NCBI RefSeq assembly: GCF_018904615.1
Contig: NZ_JADCNH010000004.1
Location: 62,001 to 126,000 of the forward strand
DNA length: 64,000 bases
DNA from: Verticiella alkaliphila
GTDB lineage: Bacteria > Pseudomonadota > Gammaproteobacteria > Burkholderiales > Burkholderiaceae_B
Direction of reading: 5' to 3'
The position numbers and the translations under genes are program-made. Positions 56,213-64,000 of this stretch are shown here, in pieces (position 1 is the first letter of the stretch; each line of letters begins with the position of its first letter). The notes below the pieces were generated by a model. That model was given only the letters and a program-made list of their open reading frames with translations. It did not search any database and was not told the origin of the DNA.

Positions 56213-56259
56213 GCGGGTTTGGTCAGGACATGCCGTTGCCATGCCCTGACCAAACCTGC
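56213..56259. repeat. 47-base inverted repeat upstream of ppsA
   Basis: Two 20-base arms (56213-56232 and 56240-56259) with two mismatches and a 7-base centre; the core of each arm is GGTTTGGTCAGG or its complement CCTGACCAAACC. It lies in the 228-base gap between divergent ppsA and ppsR. On the ppsA transcript it could fold into a long leader hairpin; as DNA it could be an operator. Confidence 0.75.
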
Positions 56260-56412
56260 CTTTGCCTGCCGACCCACGCCGCCGGGCGCTGGTGGCCCGC
56301 ATTGCCCGGCCCTGCCCGCAGGCGGGTGATTCACGGGGTGCCGGCCCTCGCGCCGGGCCTGTAGACCCAACCCCGGCAACCTTGGCGGATTGTACGCGAA
56401 CCACCCCCCAAC

Positions 56413-57249
56413 ATGACGCAACCAGACTCTACGGTCAAGCGCACCGTTTTCATCGTGTCCGACGGCACCGGCATCACTGCCGAGACCTTCGCCAACTCGG
56501 TGCTCTCGCAGTTCGACATGGCGAGTTTCCGGCAGATCCGGATGCCCTTCATCGACAACCTGGAGAAGGCCGCGGCCGCGGCCGCCCGCATCGACCGCAC
56601 GTTCGACGACGAAGGTCTGCGCCCGATCGTCTTCAGCACGCTCGTCAATCCGCGCATCAACGCCCGTGTGCGGCAGGCGCACGGCCTCTTCATGGATTTG
56701 TTCGCCACCTTCGTCGCGCCGCTCGAGGAAGAGCTCGGCATCAAATCGAACCACTCCGTGGGCCGCACGCACTCCCAGGTCGATTCGCGCCAGTATCACA
56801 ACCGGATCGAGGCCATCAACTTCAGCCTCGCGCACGACGATGGCCAGCTGAACACCGGCCTGGAGATCGCCGACGTGATCCTCGTAGGGGTGTCGCGCTG
56901 CGGCAAGACCCCGACGAGCCTGTACCTGGCCATGCAGTACGGCATCAAGGCGGCCAATTACCCCCTGATCCCGGAAGACTTCGAACGCGGCGGGCTGCCG
57001 GGTTCGATCGGCCAGTACCGCGACAAGATCTTCGGCCTGACGATCCAGCCCGAGCGTCTGGCCGAGGTCCGTCACGAGCGCCGCCCGGACAGCAAGTACG
57101 CCTCGCTGGAACAGTGCCGCTACGAAGTGGCCGAAGCCCAGCGCATGATGCGTCGCGAGGGCATCCGGTGGCTCTCCACGACGACCAAATCGATTGAAGA
57201 GATCGCCACCACGATCCTGCAGGAACTGCGCCCCGGCGCGGTGAGCTGA
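56413..57249 (+). CDS. ppsR: PEP synthase regulatory protein (bifunctional kinase/pyrophosphorylase)
   Basis: 278 residues, DUF299 family. Inactivates PEP synthase by ADP-dependent threonine phosphorylation and restores it by phosphorolysis (family knowledge). The P-loop is [37 protein letters not shown] opens the chain and NYPLIPEDF lies after the P-loop. It is divergent from its target ppsA, the normal arrangement. Confidence 0.96.
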   Translation: MTQPDSTVKRTVFIVSDGTGITAETFANSVLSQFDMASFRQIRMPFIDNLEKAAAAAARIDRTFDDEGLRPIVFSTLVNPRINARVRQAHGLFMDLFATFVAPLEEELGIKSNHSVGRTHSQVDSRQYHNRIEAINFSLAHDDGQLNTGLEIADVILVGVSRCGKTPTSLYLAMQYGIKAANYPLIPEDFERGGLPGSIGQYRDKIFGLTIQPERLAEVRHERRPDSKYASLEQCRYEVAEAQRMMRREGIRWLSTTTKSIEEIATTILQELRPGAVS

Positions 57250-57269
57250 GGCTCGCTGCTGGATCCGAC

Positions 57270-59254
57270 ATGCCCCTCCGTTTTGACCGTGTCCACGTCG
57301 AGAGCGCCGCCCTCGCGTTTCCTGGCAACCCTGTCGCCAACGACGCGATGGACGCCTACATCGCGCCGCTGAACCGCGCGTCTGAACGCATCAAGCGACG
57401 CGTGCTGGCCGAAAACGGCATCACCCAGCGCTATTACGCACTCGACGCCGACGGTCGCACCACGCACACGCACGCGCAACTGGCGGCTGCCGCTGCCCGG
57501 GCGTGCCTGGATCTGGCCAAGGCGACGCCGGCCGATGTCTCGCTGCTCGCCGGCGGCTCCTCGGGCGGGGACGTGCTGATGCCGGGATTTGCCAACATGA
57601 TCCAGGGCGAGCTCGCTGCGCCGCCCATGGAGACCCTGTCGCTGCACGGTATCTGCGCCGCGGGCGTGGCCGCCGTCCAGGCCGCGGCGCAAGCCATCGA
57701 GCTCGGCGCGCATGCCCGCGCCCTGGCGATCGCCGCCGAGATGCCGTCACGCCTTTTCAAGCGCTCGCGCTTCGCCAGCCGCGGCTACGAGGCCGACTTC
57801 GACTCGCAATTCCTGCGCTGGATGCTCTCGGACGGCGCCGGTGCCCTGCTGCTGGGCGATGGCACCGCAGGGCGGCCCACCGCGCAGCCCGGCATCGCCC
57901 TCAAACTCAAATGGATCCACCAGCGTTCCTTCGCGGGCGACTATCCCGTGTGCATGCAACTGGGCCTGACGCTGGACCGCCAGCACGGCCATCTCGACTA
58001 CCCGTCCTGGGCCGACGCCGAGGCGACGGCGCGCTCTCGCTGCGCCAGGACATACGGCTGCTGCCGCACCTCTTTGACGTCAGCATCCACGAGTATGCGC
58101 AGCTGGTGCGCGACGGCTGGATCGACCCAGCGCGCGTGGATCATTTCCTCTGCCACTACTCATCGGCGCGCTTCATTCCCGTCGTCGAGGATTTGATGGA
58201 CAAGGCGGGCCTGGCGATCCCGCGCGAGCGTTGGTGGAGCAATCTCGCCTGGCGCGGTAACACGGGCGCGGCCTCGATCTTCATCATGCTGGCGGAATTC
58301 CTGCAGACGCGCTCCCTGGCCCCGGGCGAGCAGATTCTCTGCTTCGTACCCGAATCCGGGCGGTTCACCTGCGCCTACATGCTGTTCGAAGCCGAGGCGG
58401 CGGCGCCTGCGGGGACCGCGTCGGCCGGATCTGCGGTGTCGCGCCCTGTCGCGGCTACGCCGAGCCCGAACCCCGCAGATGGCCCGAACCTGGCCGCGCG
58501 GGCCCACCCGGAGCCGATGCCTCGGCAGGAGCATGATGAAGGCATCGCCGCCCCGCACGACCCGGCCGACGCCCCCGACCTGCTTCGTCCCCTGCTGACC
58601 GAACTTGCCGCCATTTGGCACGACTACCGCTCGCGCGTCTGGCGCACGCCGCTCATTCAGGCCCTGCGCGAGCAGCGCTTCACGGTCGAGGACTACCAAC
58701 GCTGGATGGCCCACTGGGTGCCGCAAGTGCGCGAAGGCAGCCTGTGGATGCGCGAGGCTGCCGCGTCCCTGACGGGCCCCTACGCGGCCCTGGCCGGGCT
58801 CATCGAGCACCATGCGAGCGACGAGCAGAACGACTTCGCCTTCCTCTTCGAGGATTACCGGCGCGCGGGCGGCCCCATCGAGGACATCGACGCCTTGCGC
58901 CGCAACCCCGGCGGTGACGCCCTCAACGCCTATCTGCACGGCCTGGCGGCACGGCCGAATCCGATCGGGCTGCTGGGCGCGATCTACATCATCGAAGGTA
59001 CGGGTCAGCGCATCGTGCCCCACCTGCTGCCGCTCTTGAAGACCGCGCTGCCGTTGCCGCCCGAGACCTACCGCTTCCTGCACTATCATGGCCTGAACGA
59101 TGAAGACCACCTCGCCCGCTGGCTGCAGGCGGTGCAGATGGTGATGGCCGTGGACGGCGCCGAACGGGCCCAGTGGGAGATCATCGACACCGCACGGCAT
59201 ACGGCCACGCTCTACCAGATGCAGTTCCAATACGTCATGGAGCCCGGCCACTGA
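57270..59254 (+). pseudogene. Ketosynthase III fused to a heme-oxygenase-like (diiron type) domain, frameshifted
   Basis: A 3-oxoacyl-ACP synthase III-like domain (1-~370) keeps the catalytic Cys129 (LHGICAAGVAAVQ), His (HFLCHYSSARF) and Asn (RGNTGAASIF). After a Pro/Ala-rich linker of about 80 residues comes a heme-oxygenase-like domain of about 225 residues with EHHASDEQNDF, IIEGTGQRI and HYHGLNDEDHLARW; the H-x3-D-x2-H in the last matches the diiron oxygenase/oxidase superfamily. The frame changes by -1 at about 58020-58030 (GCCGAGGCGACGGC), equal to one missing base; the first frame stops at 58196. It could be a real mutation, a sequencing error or, less likely, a programmed shift. It is overlapped by the next gene (TGATG). 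Confidence 0.8.
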
Positions 59255-60171
59255 TGTCCTCGCCACCTCACAGACCGGACTTCCTCGACAAGCCGCACGA
59301 TCCGCAGGATCCCGATCCCTGGCTCGCGCTGTACCTGGATCGCAGCACGCCGCTGCCCGATCACGTCAAGGCGGCGTGGCTGAAGGACTCGAGCAGCAGC
59401 TCGCGCCAGTACCTGCTGCCCTTCCTGCGGCCGCTGGCCCGCCTCTGCATCATCCTGATCCAGGTCGTCAAGACCTTCACGCCCCGCCGCTGGTCGCACT
59501 CCCGGCTGCTGCATCGCATCCTGGCCTGGGGACTGGATCGCTTCGTGTCGCCCGAAGCCAACTGGCTGATCCTGCGCCATTTCCACATGGGCTCGCAGAT
59601 CCTGAGCTTCATCGGCACCAATGCACCGGCGCCGGTGGCCACGACGCCGCTCACCCCGATGCAGATCGCCGATCTCGAGGACGACCTCTTCGTCAAGCAC
59701 GACCTCAACCTCTTCAACTTCGTGATCCGGTTGAATCAGGCCCTGCAGGCCAAGGGTGTGACGATGACGCCACCCGAGCGCCTCGATTACGCGATGATCG
59801 CCGAGCCGCCATTGCAGATCGCGGACATGCCGCGGCGGCGATTCAACGTCATCGACCTGCAAAGCGCCATCGAGCTCTTCACGCCGGTGTACCAGCTGCT
59901 GCTGACGGACAACGACTTCTGGCGCGCCACCAATTCGCTGCAGCTGGACGAGACCATCGGCATCTATGCCGCGCAGTTGCTGCACGCGCCCGAGCATCTC
60001 ATCCTGGTGAACAACCACCATCCGCTCATTCCGCTGTCGACGCTGCGCGCCGGGCACCGCCTGGTGCTGCACGGATTGTCGACGGAGATGCTGCACAGCC
60101 TCTTGATGCAGCACAAGCGTCAGCAGGCGGGTGAGATCGCGAGCGCGGCTGGCGAGGTCACTGGCGCCTAG
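59254..60171 (+). CDS. Protein of unknown function, partner of the ketosynthase fusion
   Basis: 305 residues; I do not recognise the family with confidence. It opens with an Asp/Pro-rich stretch (PDFLDKPHDPQDPDPWLALYLD), has one hydrophobic segment at about 55-70 (RLCIILIQVV) that may be a membrane-associated helix, then helices rich in His, Glu and Asp (LILRHFHMGSQI, FVKHDLNLFNFV, LDETIGIYAAQLLH, APEHLILVNNHHP). Such patterns occur in metal-binding helical proteins, but no definite ligand set is apparent. It is translationally coupled to the ketosynthase fusion gene (TGATG), so they probably work in one pathway. Confidence 0.8.
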   Translation: MSSPPHRPDFLDKPHDPQDPDPWLALYLDRSTPLPDHVKAAWLKDSSSSSRQYLLPFLRPLARLCIILIQVVKTFTPRRWSHSRLLHRILAWGLDRFVSPEANWLILRHFHMGSQILSFIGTNAPAPVATTPLTPMQIADLEDDLFVKHDLNLFNFVIRLNQALQAKGVTMTPPERLDYAMIAEPPLQIADMPRRRFNVIDLQSAIELFTPVYQLLLTDNDFWRATNSLQLDETIGIYAAQLLHAPEHLILVNNHHPLIPLSTLRAGHRLVLHGLSTEMLHSLLMQHKRQQAGEIASAAGEVTGA

Positions 60172-60326
60172 CAGACCTGGCGAGCTCGACAGGAACCATG
60201 ACGGGGGAGATCCGGCACGAGGCGAGCGTGCCAACCGGAGCAGGACCACCGCCGCAAGACCGAAGTCGCCAGCCACGGCGCGTCGCGGTCATCGCGCCCG
60301 CGCCAGTCAGTCTGCGACGCGCCGGA

Positions 60327-61133
60327 TCAGGCCGTCGCCAGACGTCGGCGGCGCTGCTCGAACAGACACACGGCCGCAGCGGCGGCCACGTTGAGCGATT
60401 CCACGCCGCTTGCTTGCGGAATGTGCACGCGGATCGCCGCCGCAGCTTGCAGGCTCGGATCCACGCCCTGTCCTTCATGGCCGAAGCACCAGGCGGTGGC
60501 CTGGGGCAGGACCAGGTCCGGCGCGTAGAGGCTGGCTGCACGCTCCAGGGTGGTGGCCACCAACGGTGCGCGCACGCGCCGCAGCACGTCGTCAGGCGAC
60601 AAGCCTTCGACGATACGCAAGGCAAAGTGCGCGCCCTGCCCCGCCCGCAGCACCTTCGAGGACCACGCCGCCGCGCTGCCCGCGGTCAGGACAGCGCAGC
60701 CCACGCCAGCGGCGGCGCAAGTGCGCAGAATGGAGCCGACATTGCCCGGATCCTGGACGCGATCCAGCACGACACAATCGCCGGTGATCGGCGCGTCGAC
60801 ATCGCCGCTGCCCGGCACGTCGACGAGGAACCCCACGCCCTGCGCGCCGGCGATATCCGACACCGATGCCAGCAGTCCGCCATCGAACACCAGCACCGTG
60901 TGCGGGTCCAGCCCCTGGAGCAGATCCTGGAGATCCGCACGCCCGGCATCCAGGGCGGCACCATCGACGACGGCCAGGCGCGGCTGGCCGATGCGTTGCC
61001 GATACTCCTGGCACAGGTGCACGCCCTCCAGCCAGGCCGGCAGGCCCGCCTTGCCCGCATCACGCGCGTCCAGCCGCAGCTGCTTGAAGACCGGATTGGC
61101 GCGGGCGGCAATGCGCTTGAAGGACAAACTCAT
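60327..61133 (-). CDS. SpoU/TrmH-family RNA 2'-O-methyltransferase
   Basis: 268 residues, SPOUT knot fold. The N-terminal small substrate-binding domain (FKRIAARANPVFKQLRLDARD) is followed by the SAM-binding knot motifs DRVQDPGNVGSILRTCAAAG, AWCFGHEGQGVDP and PQASGVESLNVAAAAAVCLFE. The RNA target (23S rRNA or tRNA) cannot be told. The gene sits downstream of rnhB on the same strand in the lipid A cluster. The 155 bases before it hold nothing I recognise. Confidence 0.93.
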   Translation of the reverse strand: MSLSFKRIAARANPVFKQLRLDARDAGKAGLPAWLEGVHLCQEYRQRIGQPRLAVVDGAALDAGRADLQDLLQGLDPHTVLVFDGGLLASVSDIAGAQGVGFLVDVPGSGDVDAPITGDCVVLDRVQDPGNVGSILRTCAAAGVGCAVLTAGSAAAWSSKVLRAGQGAHFALRIVEGLSPDDVLRRVRAPLVATTLERAASLYAPDLVLPQATAWCFGHEGQGVDPSLQAAAAIRVHIPQASGVESLNVAAAAAVCLFEQRRRRLATA

Positions 61134-61211
61134 GACAAGGAGGAGGAAACGCAGGAAGTCGAGACGCCATCATAACTGGCGCTCCGCGGGCACCACGTCC
61201 GGGTTGCCGCG

Positions 61212-61886
61212 CTACCAGAGCGCCAGCATCGGCTCGGCGGGCGGCAGATCCCGTTGCAGCGTGGCGCGCACAGGGGCAAAGCTGCGCCGGTGCTCGGGGC
61301 AGGCGCCATGCGCCAGCAGCCGCTCCAGATGCAGCGGCGTACCATAGCCCTTGTGCTGGTCGAAGCCGTATTCGGGATACTGCAGGTGCAGATCGCACAA
61401 GGCACGATCGCGCGCCGTCTTGGCGAGAATCGATGCAGCCGAGATCGCCGGCACGAGCGCGTCGCCCCCGATCACGGTCTCCACCGCGCAAGCGAGCTTC
61501 GGCGCCCGGTTGCCATCCACCCGCGCGAGATCGGGCGCGACGCCGAGACCCGACACAGCCCGGTACATGGCGAGCATGCTGGCCTGCAGGATGTTCAGCG
61601 AATCGATCTCGGCCACGGTGGCCACGCCAATGCACCAGGCTTTCGCCCGCGTGCGGATCTGCTCGGCGAGATCTTCGCGACGGGCCGCCGTCAGTGCCTT
61701 GGAATCATCCAGGCCATCGATGGACCGACGCGGATTGAGCACCACGGCCGCGGCATACACCGGGCCCGCCAGCGGGCCACGTCCGGCTTCATCCACGCCG
61801 CAGATCACACGCTGGCGACGGCGCACCGGTTCGGCCGGCGCAGCCTCCTCGATGACGAGTGACAGATTGAACGCGTCAACGGCCAT
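61212..61886 (-). CDS. rnhB: Ribonuclease HII
   Basis: Cuts single ribonucleotides and RNA-DNA hybrids, 224 residues. The GRG motif and acids are visible: [22 protein letters not shown] with adjacent Asp and Glu, DDSKALT, VDGNRAP and [15 protein letters not shown] 61886 gives an 11-base overlap with lpxB, the normal lpxB-rnhB junction, so translation is coupled. Confidence 0.96.
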   Translation of the reverse strand: MAVDAFNLSLVIEEAAPAEPVRRRQRVICGVDEAGRGPLAGPVYAAAVVLNPRRSIDGLDDSKALTAARREDLAEQIRTRAKAWCIGVATVAEIDSLNILQASMLAMYRAVSGLGVAPDLARVDGNRAPKLACAVETVIGGDALVPAISAASILAKTARDRALCDLHLQYPEYGFDQHKGYGTPLHLERLLAHGACPEHRRSFAPVRATLQRDLPPAEPMLALW

Positions 61887-63036
61887 GATCGGCCACCTCC
61901 AGGATACGCTCGGCCGCAAGACGCGGCGTATCGCGAGCGAGCGTCTCGTGCATCTCGGCAAAGCGGGCCTGCACGTGCCGCACCTTGGCCTCGTCGATCA
62001 GCCAATCCCAGACGGCATCGGCCAACCGCTGCGGATTCACGTCGTGCTGCAGAAACTCCGGCACGAGAAACTCGCGGGCGAGCACGTTGGGCAGCCCCAC
62101 CCAGGGCAGATACGGACGCTCCTGGCCGGACTTGCGCCGCATGATCCACAGCGCCAGCGGCGACACGGCATAGGCGATCACCATCGGCCGCTTGAAGAGC
62201 GCGGCCTCCAGCGTGGCCGTGCCGCTGGCCACCAGCACCACGTCGGACGCGGCCATGACATCGTAGGCGCCGCCCTGAACACAGCGTATGACGCCGGTCA
62301 TGCCGGCCTCGGCGAGCACGGCCTCGAACTGACGCTGGCGCTCCGGATTCACCATGGGCGCCAGGAACTGCAGCTGCGGATCGCGCGCATGCAACAAGCG
62401 TGCTGCCGCGATGAACGGCGGCGCGAGGTGCTGCAACTCCGTTCGACGGCTGCCCGGCATCACGGCCACGACACGCGCTTGCGCGTCCACGCCGAGGCGC
62501 TCGCGCGCGCCCGCCTTGTCCGGCTGGCGCGGGATCACGCTGGCCAGCGGATGGCCCACATACGTGACGGGCACGCCTGCCTCCTGGTATAGCGCCTCCT
62601 CGAAGGGAAACACCACCAGCATGTGCGAGACGGCGTCACGGATGCCGTGGATGCGCTCGCCACGCCAGGCCCAGATCGAGGGCCCGACGAAATGCACGGT
62701 GGGAATGCCGCGCTGGCGCAGCGCCTTCTCCAGGCCGAGATTGAAATCCGGCGCATCGATGCCGACGAAGGCGGACGGCCGCTCGCGCAGCCAGCGTCGC
62801 TTCACGTTCTCGCGCATGGCAAAGAGCGAGGGCAGCCGCTTGAGCGCATCCACATAACCGAAGATCGACAGGCTATCCATGGGATACCAGGCATCCTGGC
62901 CCGCGGCCTGGAGCCGCGGCCCACCGATGCCATTGCACACCAGATCCGGGGTATGCGCACGCAGGCCTTGCAGCACCTGCGCGGCGAGCAGATCGCCCGA
63001 CGGCTCGCCGGCGACCATGCCGATCTGCATGGACAT
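61876..63036 (-). CDS. lpxB: Lipid-A-disaccharide synthase
   Basis: 386 residues, GT19 glycosyltransferase at the inner membrane that joins UDP-diacyl-GlcN and lipid X. Blocks: [68 protein letters not shown] and [18 protein letters not shown] 63036 is taken; a second Met two codons in is possible. Part of the fabZ-lpxA-lpxB-rnhB cluster. Confidence 0.97.
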   Translation of the reverse strand: MSMQIGMVAGEPSGDLLAAQVLQGLRAHTPDLVCNGIGGPRLQAAGQDAWYPMDSLSIFGYVDALKRLPSLFAMRENVKRRWLRERPSAFVGIDAPDFNLGLEKALRQRGIPTVHFVGPSIWAWRGERIHGIRDAVSHMLVVFPFEEALYQEAGVPVTYVGHPLASVIPRQPDKAGARERLGVDAQARVVAVMPGSRRTELQHLAPPFIAAARLLHARDPQLQFLAPMVNPERQRQFEAVLAEAGMTGVIRCVQGGAYDVMAASDVVLVASGTATLEAALFKRPMVIAYAVSPLALWIMRRKSGQERPYLPWVGLPNVLAREFLVPEFLQHDVNPQRLADAVWDWLIDEAKVRHVQARFAEMHETLARDTPRLAAERILEVADHGR

Positions 63037-63038
63037 GC

Positions 63039-63827
63039 TCAGCGGATGATGCCGCGCTCGGCGGTATCGAGGAACGCGAGCACCTGGCCCAGGCGTTCGC
63101 CGATCTCGCCACCCACGGCGGCCTTCTCGGCGATGGCCGCCTTGGCCTCGACCAGCGTAAGCCCTGAGCGATACAGCGTCTTGAACGCATCGCGCAAGGC
63201 ACGAATGGCCTCGGGGCTGAACCCGCGGCGCTTGAGGCCTTCGGTGTTGATGCCCGCCGGCTTCGCGGGGCTGCCGGCGGCCATGACGAAGGGCGGCACG
63301 TCCTGCAACAGCAGCGACTGACCTCCCGTCATGCAATGGGCGCCGATCTTGACGAACTGGTGCACGCCGGTGAACCCACCCAGGATGGCGTGATCGCCCA
63401 CATGGACATGACCCGCAAGCTGCGCGCTGCTCGAGAGCACGGTGTGATCGCCCACCCGGCAATCGTGCGCGATGTGCACGTAGGTCATGATCCAGTTGTC
63501 GCTGCCCACGCGGGTGAGACTCTCGTCCTGCACCGTCCCCAGATGCATGGTGACGAACTCGCGCACCATGTTGCGATCACCCACTTCCAGCCGCGTCGGC
63601 TCGCCCTTGTACTTCTTGTCCTGGGAGATCGCACCGATGGAGCAGAACGGGAAGAACTGGTTGTCGCGGCCGATGCTCGTATGCCCATCGATCACGACGT
63701 GCGGACCGATCTGCGTACCCGCATCAATGCGCACATGCGGACCGATGACGCTGAACGCGCCGACCGTGACCGTCTCATGCAGCTCAGCTGCCGGATCGAT
63801 GACCGCGGTAGGGTGGATTCTCGCCAT
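63039..63827 (-). CDS. lpxA: UDP-N-acetylglucosamine acyltransferase
   Basis: 262 residues; first step of lipid A synthesis, transferring 3-hydroxyacyl from ACP to UDP-GlcNAc. Left-handed beta-helix of hexapeptide repeats from residue 1 ([20 protein letters not shown]) with catalytic His in [15 protein letters not shown], and a helical C-terminus. It is separated from fabZ by 3 bases and from lpxB by 2. Confidence 0.97.
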   Translation of the reverse strand: MARIHPTAVIDPAAELHETVTVGAFSVIGPHVRIDAGTQIGPHVVIDGHTSIGRDNQFFPFCSIGAISQDKKYKGEPTRLEVGDRNMVREFVTMHLGTVQDESLTRVGSDNWIMTYVHIAHDCRVGDHTVLSSSAQLAGHVHVGDHAILGGFTGVHQFVKIGAHCMTGGQSLLLQDVPPFVMAAGSPAKPAGINTEGLKRRGFSPEAIRALRDAFKTLYRSGLTLVEAKAAIAEKAAVGGEIGERLGQVLAFLDTAERGIIR

Positions 63828-63830
63828 GCG

Positions 63831-64000
63831 TCAGGCTTCCAGTTTGCGCATTGCGCACATGAGTTCAGCCTCGGCCGCGAGCTCATCGCCGACCATGGCA
63901 CGGCCACGGTACTTGCCAACGCCACGCGACGTGCGCTCGACGCTGAGTTCCAGGCGCAGCTGGTCACCGGGCACCACAGGACGCCGAAAGCGCGCACCGT
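63831..64000 (-). CDS. fabZ: 3-hydroxyacyl-ACP dehydratase FabZ (C-terminal end, cut by window edge)
   Basis: Only the last 55 or so residues are present: [20 protein letters not shown], then [21 protein letters not shown], ending MRKLEA. These form the conserved end of the hot-dog fold (VVPGDQL and AEAELM are family blocks). The active-site residues lie upstream, outside the window. First visible gene of the lipid A cluster. Confidence 0.93.
   Translation of the reverse strand, partial: GARFRRPVVPGDQLRLELSVERTSRGVGKYRGRAMVGDELAAEAELMCAMRKLEA

Noticed and set aside
57270-58196. Separate short ketosynthase gene ending at 58196
   Set aside because: The stop is reached only after the frame loses similarity at about 58025; the conserved ketosynthase remainder continues in the other frame.

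Overview
The window reads as chromosomal DNA of a high-GC betaproteobacterium of the order Burkholderiales, most likely family Alcaligenaceae (the Bordetella/Achromobacter side). This rests on the gene neighbourhoods (fabZ-lpxA-lpxB-rnhB-rRNA/tRNA methyltransferase; gloB-mltD divergent from methyltransferase-rnhA; ppsA divergent from ppsR; tripartite TRAP carriers beside amidase/DUF2848 genes) and on codon bias. The genus cannot be fixed from sequence alone. I see no phage, IS element, integrase or CRISPR array. Almost all of the window is coding, and no gene-free stretch exceeds about 260 bases.

Layout. 1-3.4 kb: two divergent sensor kinases. The left one, cut by the window edge, carries a complete LOV blue-light domain. 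3.5-7.7 kb: an ABC exporter and the molybdate importer modBAC behind a near-perfect ModE-type operator. 7.7-15.5 kb: rpsT, a TerC-family exporter coupled to a 49-residue membrane protein, DUF2889-sucC-sucD, an epoxide-hydrolase-like enzyme, a free-standing gene for a 42-residue basic protein, a family 9 glycosyltransferase and fabI. 15.5-25 kb: mltD-gloB, a methyltransferase, rnhA, an RND adaptor/pump pair set between rnhA and dnaQ, tRNA-Val(CAC) and thpR. 25-36.6 kb: a lipoprotein hydrolase, an SDR, a fused 5-oxoprolinase with a MarR-like regulator, and a divergent LysR gene followed by an unknown protein and TRAP carrier 1. 36.7-43.9 kb: a seven-gene Mrp-type cation/proton antiporter operon with unusual domain distribution. 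43.9-51.1 kb: a second TRAP operon (LysR, DctP, DctQ, DctM, DUF2848, amidase, DUF1445). 51.2-53.8 kb: an EamA transporter, debris of two broken genes, and ybbA/tesA. 53.8-57.2 kb: ppsA and its regulator ppsR around a long inverted repeat. 57.3-60.2 kb: a frameshifted ketosynthase III fused to a heme-oxygenase-like domain, plus an unknown partner. 60.3-64 kb: the lipid A cluster, ending in a partial fabZ.

How it fits together. The housekeeping parts cover TCA-cycle succinyl-CoA synthetase, fatty acid and lipid A synthesis, PEP synthesis and cell-wall turnover. The middle third is accessory: two solute-uptake/catabolic regulons flank an Mrp-type operon, which could maintain the ion gradient that TRAP carriers use. 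The most unusual items are the Mrp-like operon, with two antiporter modules fused in one chain and a third lacking the usual TM5 glutamate, and the ketosynthase III/diiron-oxygenase-like fusion with its unknown partner.
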